The notes under the pieces: model-generated
What the model saw: only the letters and a program-made list of their open reading frames with translations
The model's database searches: none
Told to the model about the DNA's origin: nothing
Position numbers and translations under genes: made by a program
Part shown: piece after piece, positions 13,452 to 23,600 of the stretch
Numbering within the stretch: the first letter of the stretch is position 1
Layout of the letters: each line of letters starts with the position of its first letter
Assembly: GCA_023430825.1 (NCBI GenBank)
Contig: JAEYYL010000216.1
Location: 1 to 43,428 of the forward strand
Direction: 5' to 3'
DNA: 43,428 nt
Source of the DNA: Verrucomicrobiota bacterium
Lineage (GTDB): Bacteria; Verrucomicrobiota; Verrucomicrobiia; Opitutales; Opitutaceae

Positions 13452-16271
13452 TTACTTCCTAAATATCGGAGCGCAGCCGTATTTCCCCATCACTTTGTAG
13501 ACGAATGCAGGCACAAGCGCTTGATCGGGTCGGGTGTAAACACCCAAACTCATGAAGTCGTTGTGAATCTGGACAAAATCTCGGCCTAAAGCCGCCGCGA
13601 CGTTTCGAACAGTGGGTTCTCCATGAATGTGGATCAGGGTCACGCCATTGATCACCGTCTCTTCTTCAACGAGCGGAATTGGGTTGGGTGATAGCATCTG
13701 TTTTCCGGCGGCGAGCCTCGGGATGGCATCTGCTATCACCACCGTCGCCTCTGGTCTTACAGCGGATCCCACCGCAACCGGAACCACGTCAGCCGGCGCG
13801 CTTACCTCGACAGTCCGGGCGGTTTCCGTGGGAACTGGAGCCGGCAGGACCGGCTTAACGACCTCGATGACTTCGACCGCCTCGATCGGAGAAGTAGCGG
13901 GGATCGGAGGGATGATCACCTTCTCGAAGCTCAGCGGACGCGCCGATACAGCAGCCTGCATGGCCGTCAAAAACGGCGAAGGGGTGCCAGCATGGACCAA
14001 ACACACTTCGTCACGGCCGCGGGTCATCGCGACATAAAGTCGAAGGGCTTCGCGCCACACCTCGCCCGAGGGCACACCTTTGGGCGGAAATTCGCCGTTA
14101 CCCATGCCTACAATCACGATGAGGCTGAACTCAAAGCCTTTGATGTTGTAGATATCACTGACCACCACGACGTCGGCCCGCATTTGATAGTCGCCCGTGA
14201 GTCGGGAGGTGGCGATACCCGCCGGCGCACAATCGCGTATGGTGCGCACCGAGATTGCGTCGGGATTTGCCGTGGCGATACAAACGCTGAAACCTGGATA
14301 CCCGGACGCCAGCCATTCACCGGCAAGCGACCACGCCGCCTGCACGGGATCGTTGGTCTCGCATACGAATGGGCGGGCCCCATCTCGTTGAGCATATTCC
14401 GGCTTCAGCACTGTCACGCCTTCATGCTTTGCCGTATCTTCGTTGGCGTAGGATTCGAGCAGGAGATGGGCTGCTTCCAAAATCTGGCGGCTATTCCGGT
14501 AATTTTTGAGAATGCTGCGATTGACTCGGTGGCCAGGACCGAGCCCAGCGTGCGGCAGGTCGAAATCCTTGGTATAAATTTTTTGCGCAGTATCGCCGGT
14601 TAAGAACAGACCGTTGAGCGGCTCTTTCGGAATTTTCGCGATCAACTCCAGATCTAGCGTGGAGAAGTCCTGAAACTCATCGACCAGCACACACCGAAAT
14701 CGCAGATGCTCTGGGATGCTGCCGTCGTGATCGTCCAGTGCGACTGTTGCCGCCTGGGTCAACTCCATGCCGTCGAGTTTGCCGTGACGCAGTTGATAAC
14801 GCTCCCACGTTCGTAGCACGCGAAGTATGTCGTCGCGGCGTTTGTCTTGAAACTGGATGCAGCGGCCTCCCCGATCATACTTGGCATAGCCGTCGTAGGC
14901 AGCCGAGAGTCGACAGGCGCTTCGCACCAACGTCAGTTCCTCCTTCAGGTAGCGATGGGCATCGATCGACTGGTCTTGGCTGAAGAGATAGACTGTGAGC
15001 CGGGAGAACGCGTCACGTGTCGCTGGTGATTTTGGATCTTCACAGAAGCCGCTCCACAGCGTTTCGATTTCGTATTCATCCCGAGCGTCGAACAACGTGG
15101 TGAGTTCGGTGAGATTACGACCGCCGACGAAGTCATTCACCTCATCCTTGAGTTCCAGCAGCGAGCTAAAGGAGGTGAGAAAGTCCTCCAGGCCATAGAA
15201 TTTTAGTAGGGACTCAAGATACTCATAAAAGGCCATCACCCGGATGGGATACTTGACTCCGCCTGCCAGGCGTTCGACGTGATTGCGGATCAGGTCGGCG
15301 AGCGGACGGTTGAGCGTAAGAACCAAGATCGACTCGCCTGGATATTCCTTTGCTAAGCGAATGGCCCTGTGCACGAGCACGCAGGTTTTGCCGCTGCCCG
15401 AAACGCCGGTGAAGACGCAAGGCTTGGGAATGTCTTCGACCACCACGCGCTTCTGGCCGGGGTGAAGATAGAGCATCCATTCTTGAAACCGAGATGGCTC
15501 CCACAGCGCATCGAACTCCGCCTCGCTGAGATCATTAAGCACGATCAGCGTATCGGAATTGGACTCCGCCTTCACCACATCAGGAGTGATGGGTTTCTCT
15601 TCGTCAGCGCGCTGGCGAGTGCCGAGGAAAACATCGCGATGTCGCTCGGCGACGACGATCTGTCCGTCGCGCAGGGCCACTATCAAATTGAGCGCGAGGT
15701 TGGCTGCTTCCGCGCTCGCCTCGTCCTGCACATCTTGCAGCACTTCCTGAATGGTCTCTTCGCTCGATTGGCCGTCTAGAGCCAGCAGACGCCGCCTGAC
15801 GCTCTTAACCGGGACGAGCTGCTCCCAATCCAAGCCTCCCACGTGGGCGAGATATGGCCGCGGATCTTCAGGCGGAGTGGTGGCCGCTGGCAGGTGCGGA
15901 GTGTGCACTATCTCGCGCTCGACGATCACTCCGATGCGTTTCGTATCCTTGTCGTAGGTGAAAGACTGGCCGCGATTGGCGTCGAGCCAATGGTCCACTT
16001 CGTCATGCGACCCCGCATAGCAGAGCATGACGACCTCGCCGAAATCGACCGTCACCAGTCGGTAGCCGTTGCCGAGGTCGTATTTGACGCAGTTCTTGAT
16101 GCGACTCTCGCCGTGATCGGTGGTTTGGCAGACGTTGCGCTCACCGAGAGCCAGACCTTGGCGGATTTCGCCGATCTTGCGGTAGGCGTTGGCTCGCCCG
16201 CCACCGCTGCGCCGCATCTGTTTCAGGACTTCGTTGAATTTGTTTTCCCGGTGAACGACGACGAGCGGCAT
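13452..16271 (-). CDS. UvrD-like superfamily 1 helicase with RelE-like N-terminus and IF2_N-like C-terminus
   Basis: The protein has 939 residues. The core is a UvrD/Rep-type helicase with Walker A GVSGSGKT (residues 289-296), Walker B VLVDEFQDF (528-536), GDTAQKIY (559-566), IYNIKGFEF (707-715) and RLYVAMTRGR (744-753). Residues 1-105 resemble a RelE/ParE toxin fold (RLVTVDFGEVVMLCYAGSHD then EVDHWLDANRG). Residues 884-939 resemble the N-terminal domain of translation initiation factor IF2 (PTVRNVAAALGRDFVQIHND). A proline/valine-rich linker of about 80 residues precedes that domain. Related UvrD-like proteins occur in defence loci. The two extra domains hint at ribosome or RNA contact. It is tightly packed, 16 bases after Res and 9 bases before GNAT-PIN. 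Confidence 0.85.
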   Translation of the reverse strand: MPLVVVHRENKFNEVLKQMRRSGGGRANAYRKIGEIRQGLALGERNVCQTTDHGESRIKNCVKYDLGNGYRLVTVDFGEVVMLCYAGSHDEVDHWLDANRGQSFTYDKDTKRIGVIVEREIVHTPHLPAATTPPEDPRPYLAHVGGLDWEQLVPVKSVRRRLLALDGQSSEETIQEVLQDVQDEASAEAANLALNLIVALRDGQIVVAERHRDVFLGTRQRADEEKPITPDVVKAESNSDTLIVLNDLSEAEFDALWEPSRFQEWMLYLHPGQKRVVVEDIPKPCVFTGVSGSGKTCVLVHRAIRLAKEYPGESILVLTLNRPLADLIRNHVERLAGGVKYPIRVMAFYEYLESLLKFYGLEDFLTSFSSLLELKDEVNDFVGGRNLTELTTLFDARDEYEIETLWSGFCEDPKSPATRDAFSRLTVYLFSQDQSIDAHRYLKEELTLVRSACRLSAAYDGYAKYDRGGRCIQFQDKRRDDILRVLRTWERYQLRHGKLDGMELTQAATVALDDHDGSIPEHLRFRCVLVDEFQDFSTLDLELIAKIPKEPLNGLFLTGDTAQKIYTKDFDLPHAGLGPGHRVNRSILKNYRNSRQILEAAHLLLESYANEDTAKHEGVTVLKPEYAQRDGARPFVCETNDPVQAAWSLAGEWLASGYPGFSVCIATANPDAISVRTIRDCAPAGIATSRLTGDYQMRADVVVVSDIYNIKGFEFSLIVIVGMGNGEFPPKGVPSGEVWREALRLYVAMTRGRDEVCLVHAGTPSPFLTAMQAAVSARPLSFEKVIIPPIPATSPIEAVEVIEVVKPVLPAPVPTETARTVEVSAPADVVPVAVGSAVRPEATVVIADAIPRLAAGKQMLSPNPIPLVEEETVINGVTLIHIHGEPTVRNVAAALGRDFVQIHNDFMSLGVYTRPDQALVPAFVYKVMGKYGCAPIFRK

Positions 16272-16287
16272 GGCTGGAGTGGGCGCG

Positions 16288-19200
16288 TTACGCGATGGGT
16301 TGCTTGTTGAGGTATTCGATTTCAGTCCGGAGCGAATCGGGACTCTTACAGACGTGGAATGCCCATCGGCCCATGCGTCCCCAGTTGTTTACGGCTGAGA
16401 CCCAGCGCTTCGCGGCTTGGAACTTGTGGTCTTCTTTTTCACCCTGGAGACCCTTCACCTCCAGGATCAGGGTGACGCCGTTTTCCAGACGGACCAAGAA
16501 GTCGGGCAGGAACTTGTGCGCACCGCCAAGGAACTCGTAATTGATTTCCAAGCCGAGCTGGTCATTGCGGGCGAAGAACTTCACGGCATCGCAGGCCTCT
16601 AACTGGAATGCCACCGAGCGTTCCCAAGTGTCGGTATCGAGGACCACTTGGTCGATGTGGCTCTTAAACGTCGCGTGGCACGGACGCGTCGTCGTGAAGC
16701 GCACTTCTGACGTGCTACCATACGGGCGGAACCGATTGATGACCGGCAACAGCGGGGGCTCGCCCGCGCTGTCATCGGGCTCGATGGCATCGGTCAGCCG
16801 CTCCACCACCTTCCTTAGGTAGACCTCCAGGGCCAGTTCCTGCTTCGCGCAGCCGTTCCATTGGATGCGGCGATCAGCGTAATCTTCGACGATGGCGAGC
16901 ACCTGCGGGAAAAGGTGATGGCGGGCGAGGTGCTTGAGCTTCGCTTCCTTTCCAGGTTGCGACTCGGTGAGACGGTGGACAATGAGCCGGGTGATCTCGA
17001 AGAGGATCGTCTGGAGATGATGCTCCGCGTAAAATTCTTCGCGATCGTGCTTGGCCAATTCGAAGTCACCGGAACCACGTTGTCCTGCCTCTTTGATGCC
17101 CACCTGCGGCTGCACGTAAACCTGAGTAGGATGATCGGTCGGTCGCACGACCAACGGCTCCACCTTGATGACGTCGCAGCGCACCTTCGGTTGGCGCAGC
17201 TCCATGACGTAGCCGTCCACGTGGGGGAAGCGCATCTCCATCATGCGACGCTCGACCAAGGCCTGCACCAAAGTGGTGGGCTTATCGTCGGGCTCAGGCT
17301 TTTTCCCTTCGCGCCCCTTGTAGGGAATGACCGAAAAGGGGATGCCGTATACGTCGACGTATTCTGCCCGCAAGCGCTCCTCGCCCGACTTCTCGTCCCG
17401 GTAGGTGTCGTAGCTGATGCGGCGCAGGCCGCGGCCTACGACCTGTTCGCAGAGGAGCTGACTCCCGAAAGCGCGCAGACCGAGAATCTGGGTAACGTTG
17501 TTGGCATCCCAGCCTTCGGTGAGCATCTGCACCGAGACCACGCAGCGTATGTGCTCGCCGGGTGTGCCGGGTTTACCGACGTTGGCGATCAATTCGCGTA
17601 GGCGTTCGGCTTCTCTAAGTTTGGAACCAGTCACTGCGCCCACCTCGGCCTCCGCGAGAAGCTTGCTGTCGATGCGCAGCGTGACGGCGCGCGATGGCGT
17701 GTTGGCCAAATCCGGAAATGGCACCCCGTCCGGATTGAACTTACGTAGCTTCCGAATGGTGACCTTGCCGTCGTCGTCTTCCTCTGAGACCTCCTCGATG
17801 GTCTCACCCGCGATCATCTCAAAAAACACCTGCGCCATGTCGGTGTTGTCGCATACAACAATGATCACAGGAGGCACAAATGTCTGGCCCGCCTTGGCCA
17901 TGCGATGCTGGTCGAAGCGCTCCTTCCATTGCGAAGCGAGCATGGCGAGGGCGGGCTGAGCCTCGCGCCACGTTGCTTCGGGCTTGGGTTTGCCACGGTC
18001 GAAATTGGCATCACCCTGTGCTTTGAGGCGTCGCTTGATCTCCTCCCAGAGACGGAAAAATTTCGGGTCCGGTCGACCGCTGGTATCGGCGACTGGGAGC
18101 CGCGGAATCTTGGTGATGCCGCTCTCGATTGCGTCAACCAAGCCGAAATCGCTCACGAGCCAGGGGAATGGAGATCCCTCAATGTAGCCGCTGCCTCCGA
18201 GGTAGAAAGGCGTAGCGGAAAGATCGATACAGCAGCGAACGCCAACAGCCGCATTGATCTTGTCGAGACCTTCTACCCACACCGTAGCTTCCTTCTGGTC
18301 CTCGTCACTGGCTTCGTAGCCCCCTTCCGCCCCCTTTTTTCTCTTGGACTGCACAGCCTTCTCCAAGGGAGCCGGACGGTAGGCATGGTGAGCTTCGTCG
18401 TTCAGAATGAGCACCTCGCCTCGACCGTAAAGATCGCGCAACACACGACGGGCGAATGCGTCGGCGCCCTCCTCCCCCTTCTGCACGACCGTGTAGGTCG
18501 CACCGCCTTCCGCATGTTCGCTTTCCGGAGCGAAGGCATGCCAGTTGGTGACCATCACTCGGCCGATGGATAGCAGCCCCCGCAGTGTCGCAGGCACGAT
18601 GTCAAAGATGGCGTAGTAGCTTTTCTCGGGGTCGCTGTCCGTTCGCAGAACTTGCAGGCGCTCGCGCACCGTCAGGTTGGGACACGCCACCACCACGGCG
18701 GAAGGGAAACGTGTGTCGCCGGGCACCGCGCCGCGATTGCAGAAGCTCCACGCAACGAGCATTGCCATAACGACGGTCTTGCCCGAACCAGTGGCCATTT
18801 TGCAGCCGTAGCGGATGAGCGGTTTTTGAGCAGTGTCCCAAGGCTGGTCCGCCAAGCGGGGGAAGAAGTCTTCACCCATCGCGGCGGCGAGCGGCGGCTT
18901 CACCCCGGCGATCATCGCAGCGTAGTCCTCGGCGGATACGGCGGGCTTAAAACGCGTGCGCCGACTGGAGGCTAGGATTTCGTTGAGATAGATAATCGTC
19001 TCAACGGCCTCGATCTGACAAAAGAAGAATCGCCGTTTCCGATCGCTACGGGTCCAGTGCGCAAGGAGTTTTTTCGTCACCTGAGTGGCGTTTTCGTAGC
19101 CACTGTCCCGCCAGCGCTTCACGTCTTCGCGCAGCGAATTGACGAGCGGGAGCGGTTCGCTGCCGTAGTCACCACCGATACCTTCGAGGTCGGTCTGCCC

Positions 19201-19389
19201 GGTGGTGACACGCTGCGTGGTCCAGAAATAGCGGGCGGAGCGACGACCAGAAATTTTGTTGGCCTTCCCGGATTTGTCGTATGCCCAGTGCGCCGTCGGC
19301 TCAGCAAATGGACTGTTGATGATCGGCTCCTCGACGGGGGCTTGGATCGGGAGTTCGGCTTCGGGAGAGATGGAGGCAGCGCGAGCCAT
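16288..19389 (-). CDS. Type III-like restriction subunit (Res): DEAD/H helicase with C-terminal PD-(D/E)XK nuclease
   Basis: The 1,033-residue superfamily 2 protein has Walker A ATGSGKT (199-205), the DEAHH box (331-335), motif III DLSATPFY, and motif VI QVVGRGLRR. The C-terminus carries a nuclease motif KFLPDFLVRLENG, then LILEVKG, which is the D...ExK active site of type III R subunits. It would translocate on DNA and cleave when unmethylated sites are found, working with the Mod protein encoded two genes upstream. Mod and Res are separated by a second PD-(D/E)XK nuclease gene, unlike the usual adjacent mod-res pair. The gap to the previous gene is only 2 bases. Confidence 0.9.
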   Translation of the reverse strand: MARAASISPEAELPIQAPVEEPIINSPFAEPTAHWAYDKSGKANKISGRRSARYFWTTQRVTTGQTDLEGIGGDYGSEPLPLVNSLREDVKRWRDSGYENATQVTKKLLAHWTRSDRKRRFFFCQIEAVETIIYLNEILASSRRTRFKPAVSAEDYAAMIAGVKPPLAAAMGEDFFPRLADQPWDTAQKPLIRYGCKMATGSGKTVVMAMLVAWSFCNRGAVPGDTRFPSAVVVACPNLTVRERLQVLRTDSDPEKSYYAIFDIVPATLRGLLSIGRVMVTNWHAFAPESEHAEGGATYTVVQKGEEGADAFARRVLRDLYGRGEVLILNDEAHHAYRPAPLEKAVQSKRKKGAEGGYEASDEDQKEATVWVEGLDKINAAVGVRCCIDLSATPFYLGGSGYIEGSPFPWLVSDFGLVDAIESGITKIPRLPVADTSGRPDPKFFRLWEEIKRRLKAQGDANFDRGKPKPEATWREAQPALAMLASQWKERFDQHRMAKAGQTFVPPVIIVVCDNTDMAQVFFEMIAGETIEEVSEEDDDGKVTIRKLRKFNPDGVPFPDLANTPSRAVTLRIDSKLLAEAEVGAVTGSKLREAERLRELIANVGKPGTPGEHIRCVVSVQMLTEGWDANNVTQILGLRAFGSQLLCEQVVGRGLRRISYDTYRDEKSGEERLRAEYVDVYGIPFSVIPYKGREGKKPEPDDKPTTLVQALVERRMMEMRFPHVDGYVMELRQPKVRCDVIKVEPLVVRPTDHPTQVYVQPQVGIKEAGQRGSGDFELAKHDREEFYAEHHLQTILFEITRLIVHRLTESQPGKEAKLKHLARHHLFPQVLAIVEDYADRRIQWNGCAKQELALEVYLRKVVERLTDAIEPDDSAGEPPLLPVINRFRPYGSTSEVRFTTTRPCHATFKSHIDQVVLDTDTWERSVAFQLEACDAVKFFARNDQLGLEINYEFLGGAHKFLPDFLVRLENGVTLILEVKGLQGEKEDHKFQAAKRWVSAVNNWGRMGRWAFHVCKSPDSLRTEIEYLNKQPIA

Positions 19390-19391
19390 AA

Positions 19392-20624
19392 CTAGGGTTG
19401 GGAGGTTTGGTCGGGCCTTGTATCAGCAGGCGCTCTGGTCGGTTGCGTCACTTGCGTTTCGGTGAGTATCCGCCGCAGCTGCAACGCGATCTTCAAGATT
19501 CGGGGCGCGAGCTTGCCCTCTTGGATCGCAAGGAACGCATCGCCGGTGGTCCAATTTTGAAATTCTCTCCAGTAACACCAAGCCGGCCAGGTCGCGCTTT
19601 CCTTGAGGCTGTGAAAGCTTTGAGCGAAGCGCGCTTTGAGCGCTGCGCGAAGCGGCACCGGCAGCTTGCCATCATCCACGAAGCCGAACGCGAAATCCTG
19701 ATAATTCCCTTTATCGAACTCGAAACGGATACGCACTGGAGTCCCGTCTCTAGCCTGCGAGGCGAACTCAAAGCCCGCCCCCTTCCAGCTCAGATCGTTT
19801 TTCGCCTCCCCTTTGAAGACGAGTCCGTCGGCAGCGGCCTTTTCCCTCAAGGCTGACTGGAGCTTTTCCACGAGCACCTTCCGCAACTCGGTCTCCACGT
19901 TGCGGAGCGCGAAGTAAGCCTTGAGCGTTTGGTGATCCTGCGTCGCAGCCGCGATCAACTCCTGGTTCATGGGACTATCCTGGTTTTGCTGGGTGAGTTC
20001 CTGCACGAGGTGCAGATACTGGCTAAGCGATTCGCGCACGACGGGCGCGTTGGCGGCTTCCTTCCGGCAGGACTTGATCCACTCAACGACATTTATCGCA
20101 TACGAGCGGCATACTAGGTTCGCAGGCATCCCGCCGGGCGGCAGGTTCGCGGGCGGGCGTCCGTCGAGCGTCAAATACACCAACGTCGAACCAGGAGCGT
20201 GATTCAGATAACGGCCTACCCACCCCTGTTGTTCCGACGCGTAGATTTTATTCTCAATGAGAATAACGGGCGTATGACCGCAGGACACGACAAGATCCAA
20301 ACGTCCGCCGCTGTTGTCTGTGAGTGCCCCAATGCCAACTTCACTGTCCACGCGGATCTCACCGGCAGGCAGCGGGGGCAGATCAAATGCTTCGATAAAA
20401 TGCTTTAGAAACACGGCACCTTGGCCATGGCTGCCCTCCGGATCGAGCAGATCACGCAACAAGCTGGAGTGGGTCGACACTTCGAGGTGCCCGACGCCCA
20501 ACAAGTGGAAGAGATTGAAGTTCTCCCCGTTCACTCCGCGTTCCAACACGGCATACGTGCGACACGCTTGCTTAGCTTGAATCAGCAAAGTGCGCGCATC
20601 GATGAGCGTCGTATCATTGGTCAT
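19392..20624 (-). CDS. PD-(D/E)XK nuclease family protein (PDDEXK_4-like)
   Basis: The 410-residue protein carries the family's N-terminal signature HLEVSTHSSLLRDLLDP and the active site: Asp110 in GGRLDLVV, then Glu124 and Lys126 in ILIENKIYASEQ. The C-terminal half (residues 230-380) is unassigned and could be a sensor or DNA-binding region. Proteins of this family are frequent in defence islands. It begins 4 bases after mod and ends 2 bases before res, so it is probably made together with both. It may add a second nuclease to the restriction complex or act as an independent effector. Confidence 0.85.
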   Translation of the reverse strand: MTNDTTLIDARTLLIQAKQACRTYAVLERGVNGENFNLFHLLGVGHLEVSTHSSLLRDLLDPEGSHGQGAVFLKHFIEAFDLPPLPAGEIRVDSEVGIGALTDNSGGRLDLVVSCGHTPVILIENKIYASEQQGWVGRYLNHAPGSTLVYLTLDGRPPANLPPGGMPANLVCRSYAINVVEWIKSCRKEAANAPVVRESLSQYLHLVQELTQQNQDSPMNQELIAAATQDHQTLKAYFALRNVETELRKVLVEKLQSALREKAAADGLVFKGEAKNDLSWKGAGFEFASQARDGTPVRIRFEFDKGNYQDFAFGFVDDGKLPVPLRAALKARFAQSFHSLKESATWPAWCYWREFQNWTTGDAFLAIQEGKLAPRILKIALQLRRILTETQVTQPTRAPADTRPDQTSQP

Positions 20625-20628
20625 ACAC

Positions 20629-23600
20629 TCATTCCGCGCCTCGCGCTGAATACTCTCCGTCCAGCCGGTGCACGCGCATCACCTCGTTGCCACGCGGGTC
20701 AATGACCTTCACTGCAACGCACTGACGCGTGCCGCGCTTGAAAGGAAGGCTCGTCGTGCCGCTCAGTGCTTCAAAAGCGCCCTCGGACACGCTGGTCTTC
20801 AGGGCGCGGGCGAGTTTATCCCACGCCGTCTTGTCGGGGAAGAAGGCCTGGCAGATGCAGAAGACTTTGCCGTCGTAGTCGGTGTCGAGGAACCAGGCTG
20901 CGACTTTGCCGGCGCTGGTGGCTTGCAGAGCGTTCTGCACTGGGTCGTAGAGATCGACGCCGTCCATGTGGACCACGAGTTCGCCGGTCTTGGTCTCAAC
21001 ACGAGTGCGGGGTTGGCCGAAGACGGTGAAGATTTGCTCCACCTTCTGGGTCTTCTTGAGCAGGTCCTTCATGCCGACGTCGGGACGGATTTGCGCCATG
21101 TGCAGCCGCACTTCCGCACGGGGTTCGTCGTTGTAGGCCTGGATGGTTTCCTGCGCGGTAGCGTCGAAGGAGAAGCCGGCAAAGACAACGTCGTCGTAGC
21201 CGCGGCGGTGCGCGACCCGCAGGGCATTGTCCACCTGATAACTGGTCACACTGCCAAACTCTGGACCGATGACTATGGCTACACGGTGCGGCTTGGCGTC
21301 TTCAGCTTGGAATTCACCTTCGGCGTGTAGAAAGCTGCTCTCAATGCGCTCCAGTTGGGTGAAGACGACGTGCTTGTTGCCAGTGAAGGTGAGACCGTCG
21401 TGCTTGAGCAGGTCGAGCATGCGATCGATGTGCGAAGCGGCGTTGGCGACGTCACGCTCAGGCTCAATGGTCGTGTCAAACGATTCCAGTTCGCCAGGCG
21501 CGCCGCCGATGGGACCATCTTCGACGTCGGGCTCGCCCTTGAGCGAGGTCTCAGGCGGGCGCATGGACTCGACGGTGAACGGACCGGCCACGCGGGCGAC
21601 TCCGCGCACCGGCTCGGGCTGGTCAACCAGCTCTTCCTGCTCGGCGTTGGCGGCGATGGCGGCATTGACCTCGTCCATCTTGTCGCGCCACGCCGTGCGA
21701 TAGGCGGTGAGCGCGGCGCCGAGCGGAGCGGGCCAGTCGGGATCGCCGTCGAAGGGAACTTCCCACTCGCGCCATGCACCGGTGGACGGGATGGCGGCAC
21801 GGTAGGCCTTAGCCTGCTTCTCGGTGATTTTCTTGGCTGGCTGGATAAGCTGCGGGTCGGTGCCGGGGAGGAGGCAACGGCGCTGGTCAGCATCGGTGAT
21901 GGCGTTAGCGCCGTCCGCCACGTGCTTGGCCAAAAGCTTGGCGACGAGTTTCTGACGGAGGGTGCGACCGTCCGCGGTGCCGAGCCTGGCGAGCGCGGCG
22001 TTCAGCTCGGCGAGGCGGGCGGCGAGGATCGGTTCGTGCTTGGCGAAGATGGGATCGAGGCCCTTGTTCTGCGCGACGCTCTTGAGGGTAACGTGGGGGA
22101 CGGTTTTGTAGTAAAATCCGTGGGCGGGGTTTTGCGGCGCGCTGGGATCGACGCCCGCCAAGGGGTCCTTGGTCTTGTAGGTGTCGTAGCAGGCGGTGAG
22201 CAGACGCTGGCGGGCGATGGCCACGGCGACGCGAGAGCTGTCGATTGTGATCCAGCGTCGGCCCCATTGCTCAGCGACATAAGCGGTGGTGCCGCTGCCG
22301 CAGGTCGGATCGAGCACAAGGTCGCCCGGCTCCGTGGTCATCAGCATGCAGCGTTCAATCGTCTTCGTTCCTGTTTGGACGACGTAAACCTTATCGTCCG
22401 TAAAATTGCCGGTCTGCGTGTCGGTCCACAATTTTGTCACCGGCACCGCTGGAAAATCCGTGACGTAGCGGACATACTGTAGTGAATTCTCGGCTACATG
22501 GAGGCGGTTCGCCCCAGCAAGACGGCCTAAGCCTTCGGCGTTTGTTTTCCACGGCTGTGCAAAGGTTCGGCCGTGGTGGCCGAAAGGAATGATCGGATTA
22601 CCCTGCGATGTGATGTTGTCCGGCTTGTAGATCGCAAAGCCGGTAGGAAGCGCTCCCTTCCTCTCTTTCTCTGCTTTCGTCAGGCCCCGTCGCTCAGCCT
22701 TGTTGATTTCAGCCCAGTTGTAATTTGTGGCTGTTTCGTCATCCGCGGTTTTGGGCAGGTAGGGCTGGATATAGGTAGCAGCCTCTTTTTTGCGCGCATA
22801 CCAGATCAAATGGTCAAAACGATCAGGAAGAAATTTCTGCGTTACCCCACTCGTCTTGACGAATGCGATAATGGCGCAAAAATTTTCTGCTCCGAACACC
22901 TCATCCATCACAGCTCTGACTCGGTGGAGATTGTCATCGGAAATTTGAACGAAGATGGACCCGGAGTCCTTCAACAATTCGCGGGCGGCAATGAGGCGCT
23001 GTTTGAGGTAGGCGAGGTAAGAGTGGACGCCGAGGGTCCACGTGTCGCGGTAGGCGCGGATCATCTCGGGCTCGCGGGTGAGGTCCTCGTCCTTGTCCTT
23101 CACGTCGCGCTTGCCAACTTCGTTCTGCCAGTTGCTGCTGAATTTAATGCCGTAGGGCGGATCGAAATAGATCATCTGCACCTGGCCGGCGAGGCCCTCG
23201 CGGCGGGCGAGGCTGGTCATGACTTGCAGTGAATCGCCGGTGATGAGGCGGTTGGCCCAAGCGACGTCGTGCTGGTAATAAGCGCGAGCCTCGCGGGCGG
23301 ACTGCTGGCCCTCAGCAAAGAGATCGCGCTGGATGTCCTCGCGCCGCACAGCCTTCAGGATGGCTTGGGCGGATACGCGTTCGTGGATGTGCAGCGCGAC
23401 GGGCTCAACGGCGAAGTCGGGCGTCTCGCGTTTTCCGGCCCACTCCAGCCACGGCTGCGGAGCTTCCAACAAAGCGGCGAGTTGCTCCGTCTCATCGGCG
23501 GTCAGCGGGCGTCGGCGTGACTCGTCAAGCAGCTCGCGCAGGCCGGTGATGCCTTCGTTGAAACGCAGGACAGGCGGCCGATGAGGATCGTAGACGTAGG

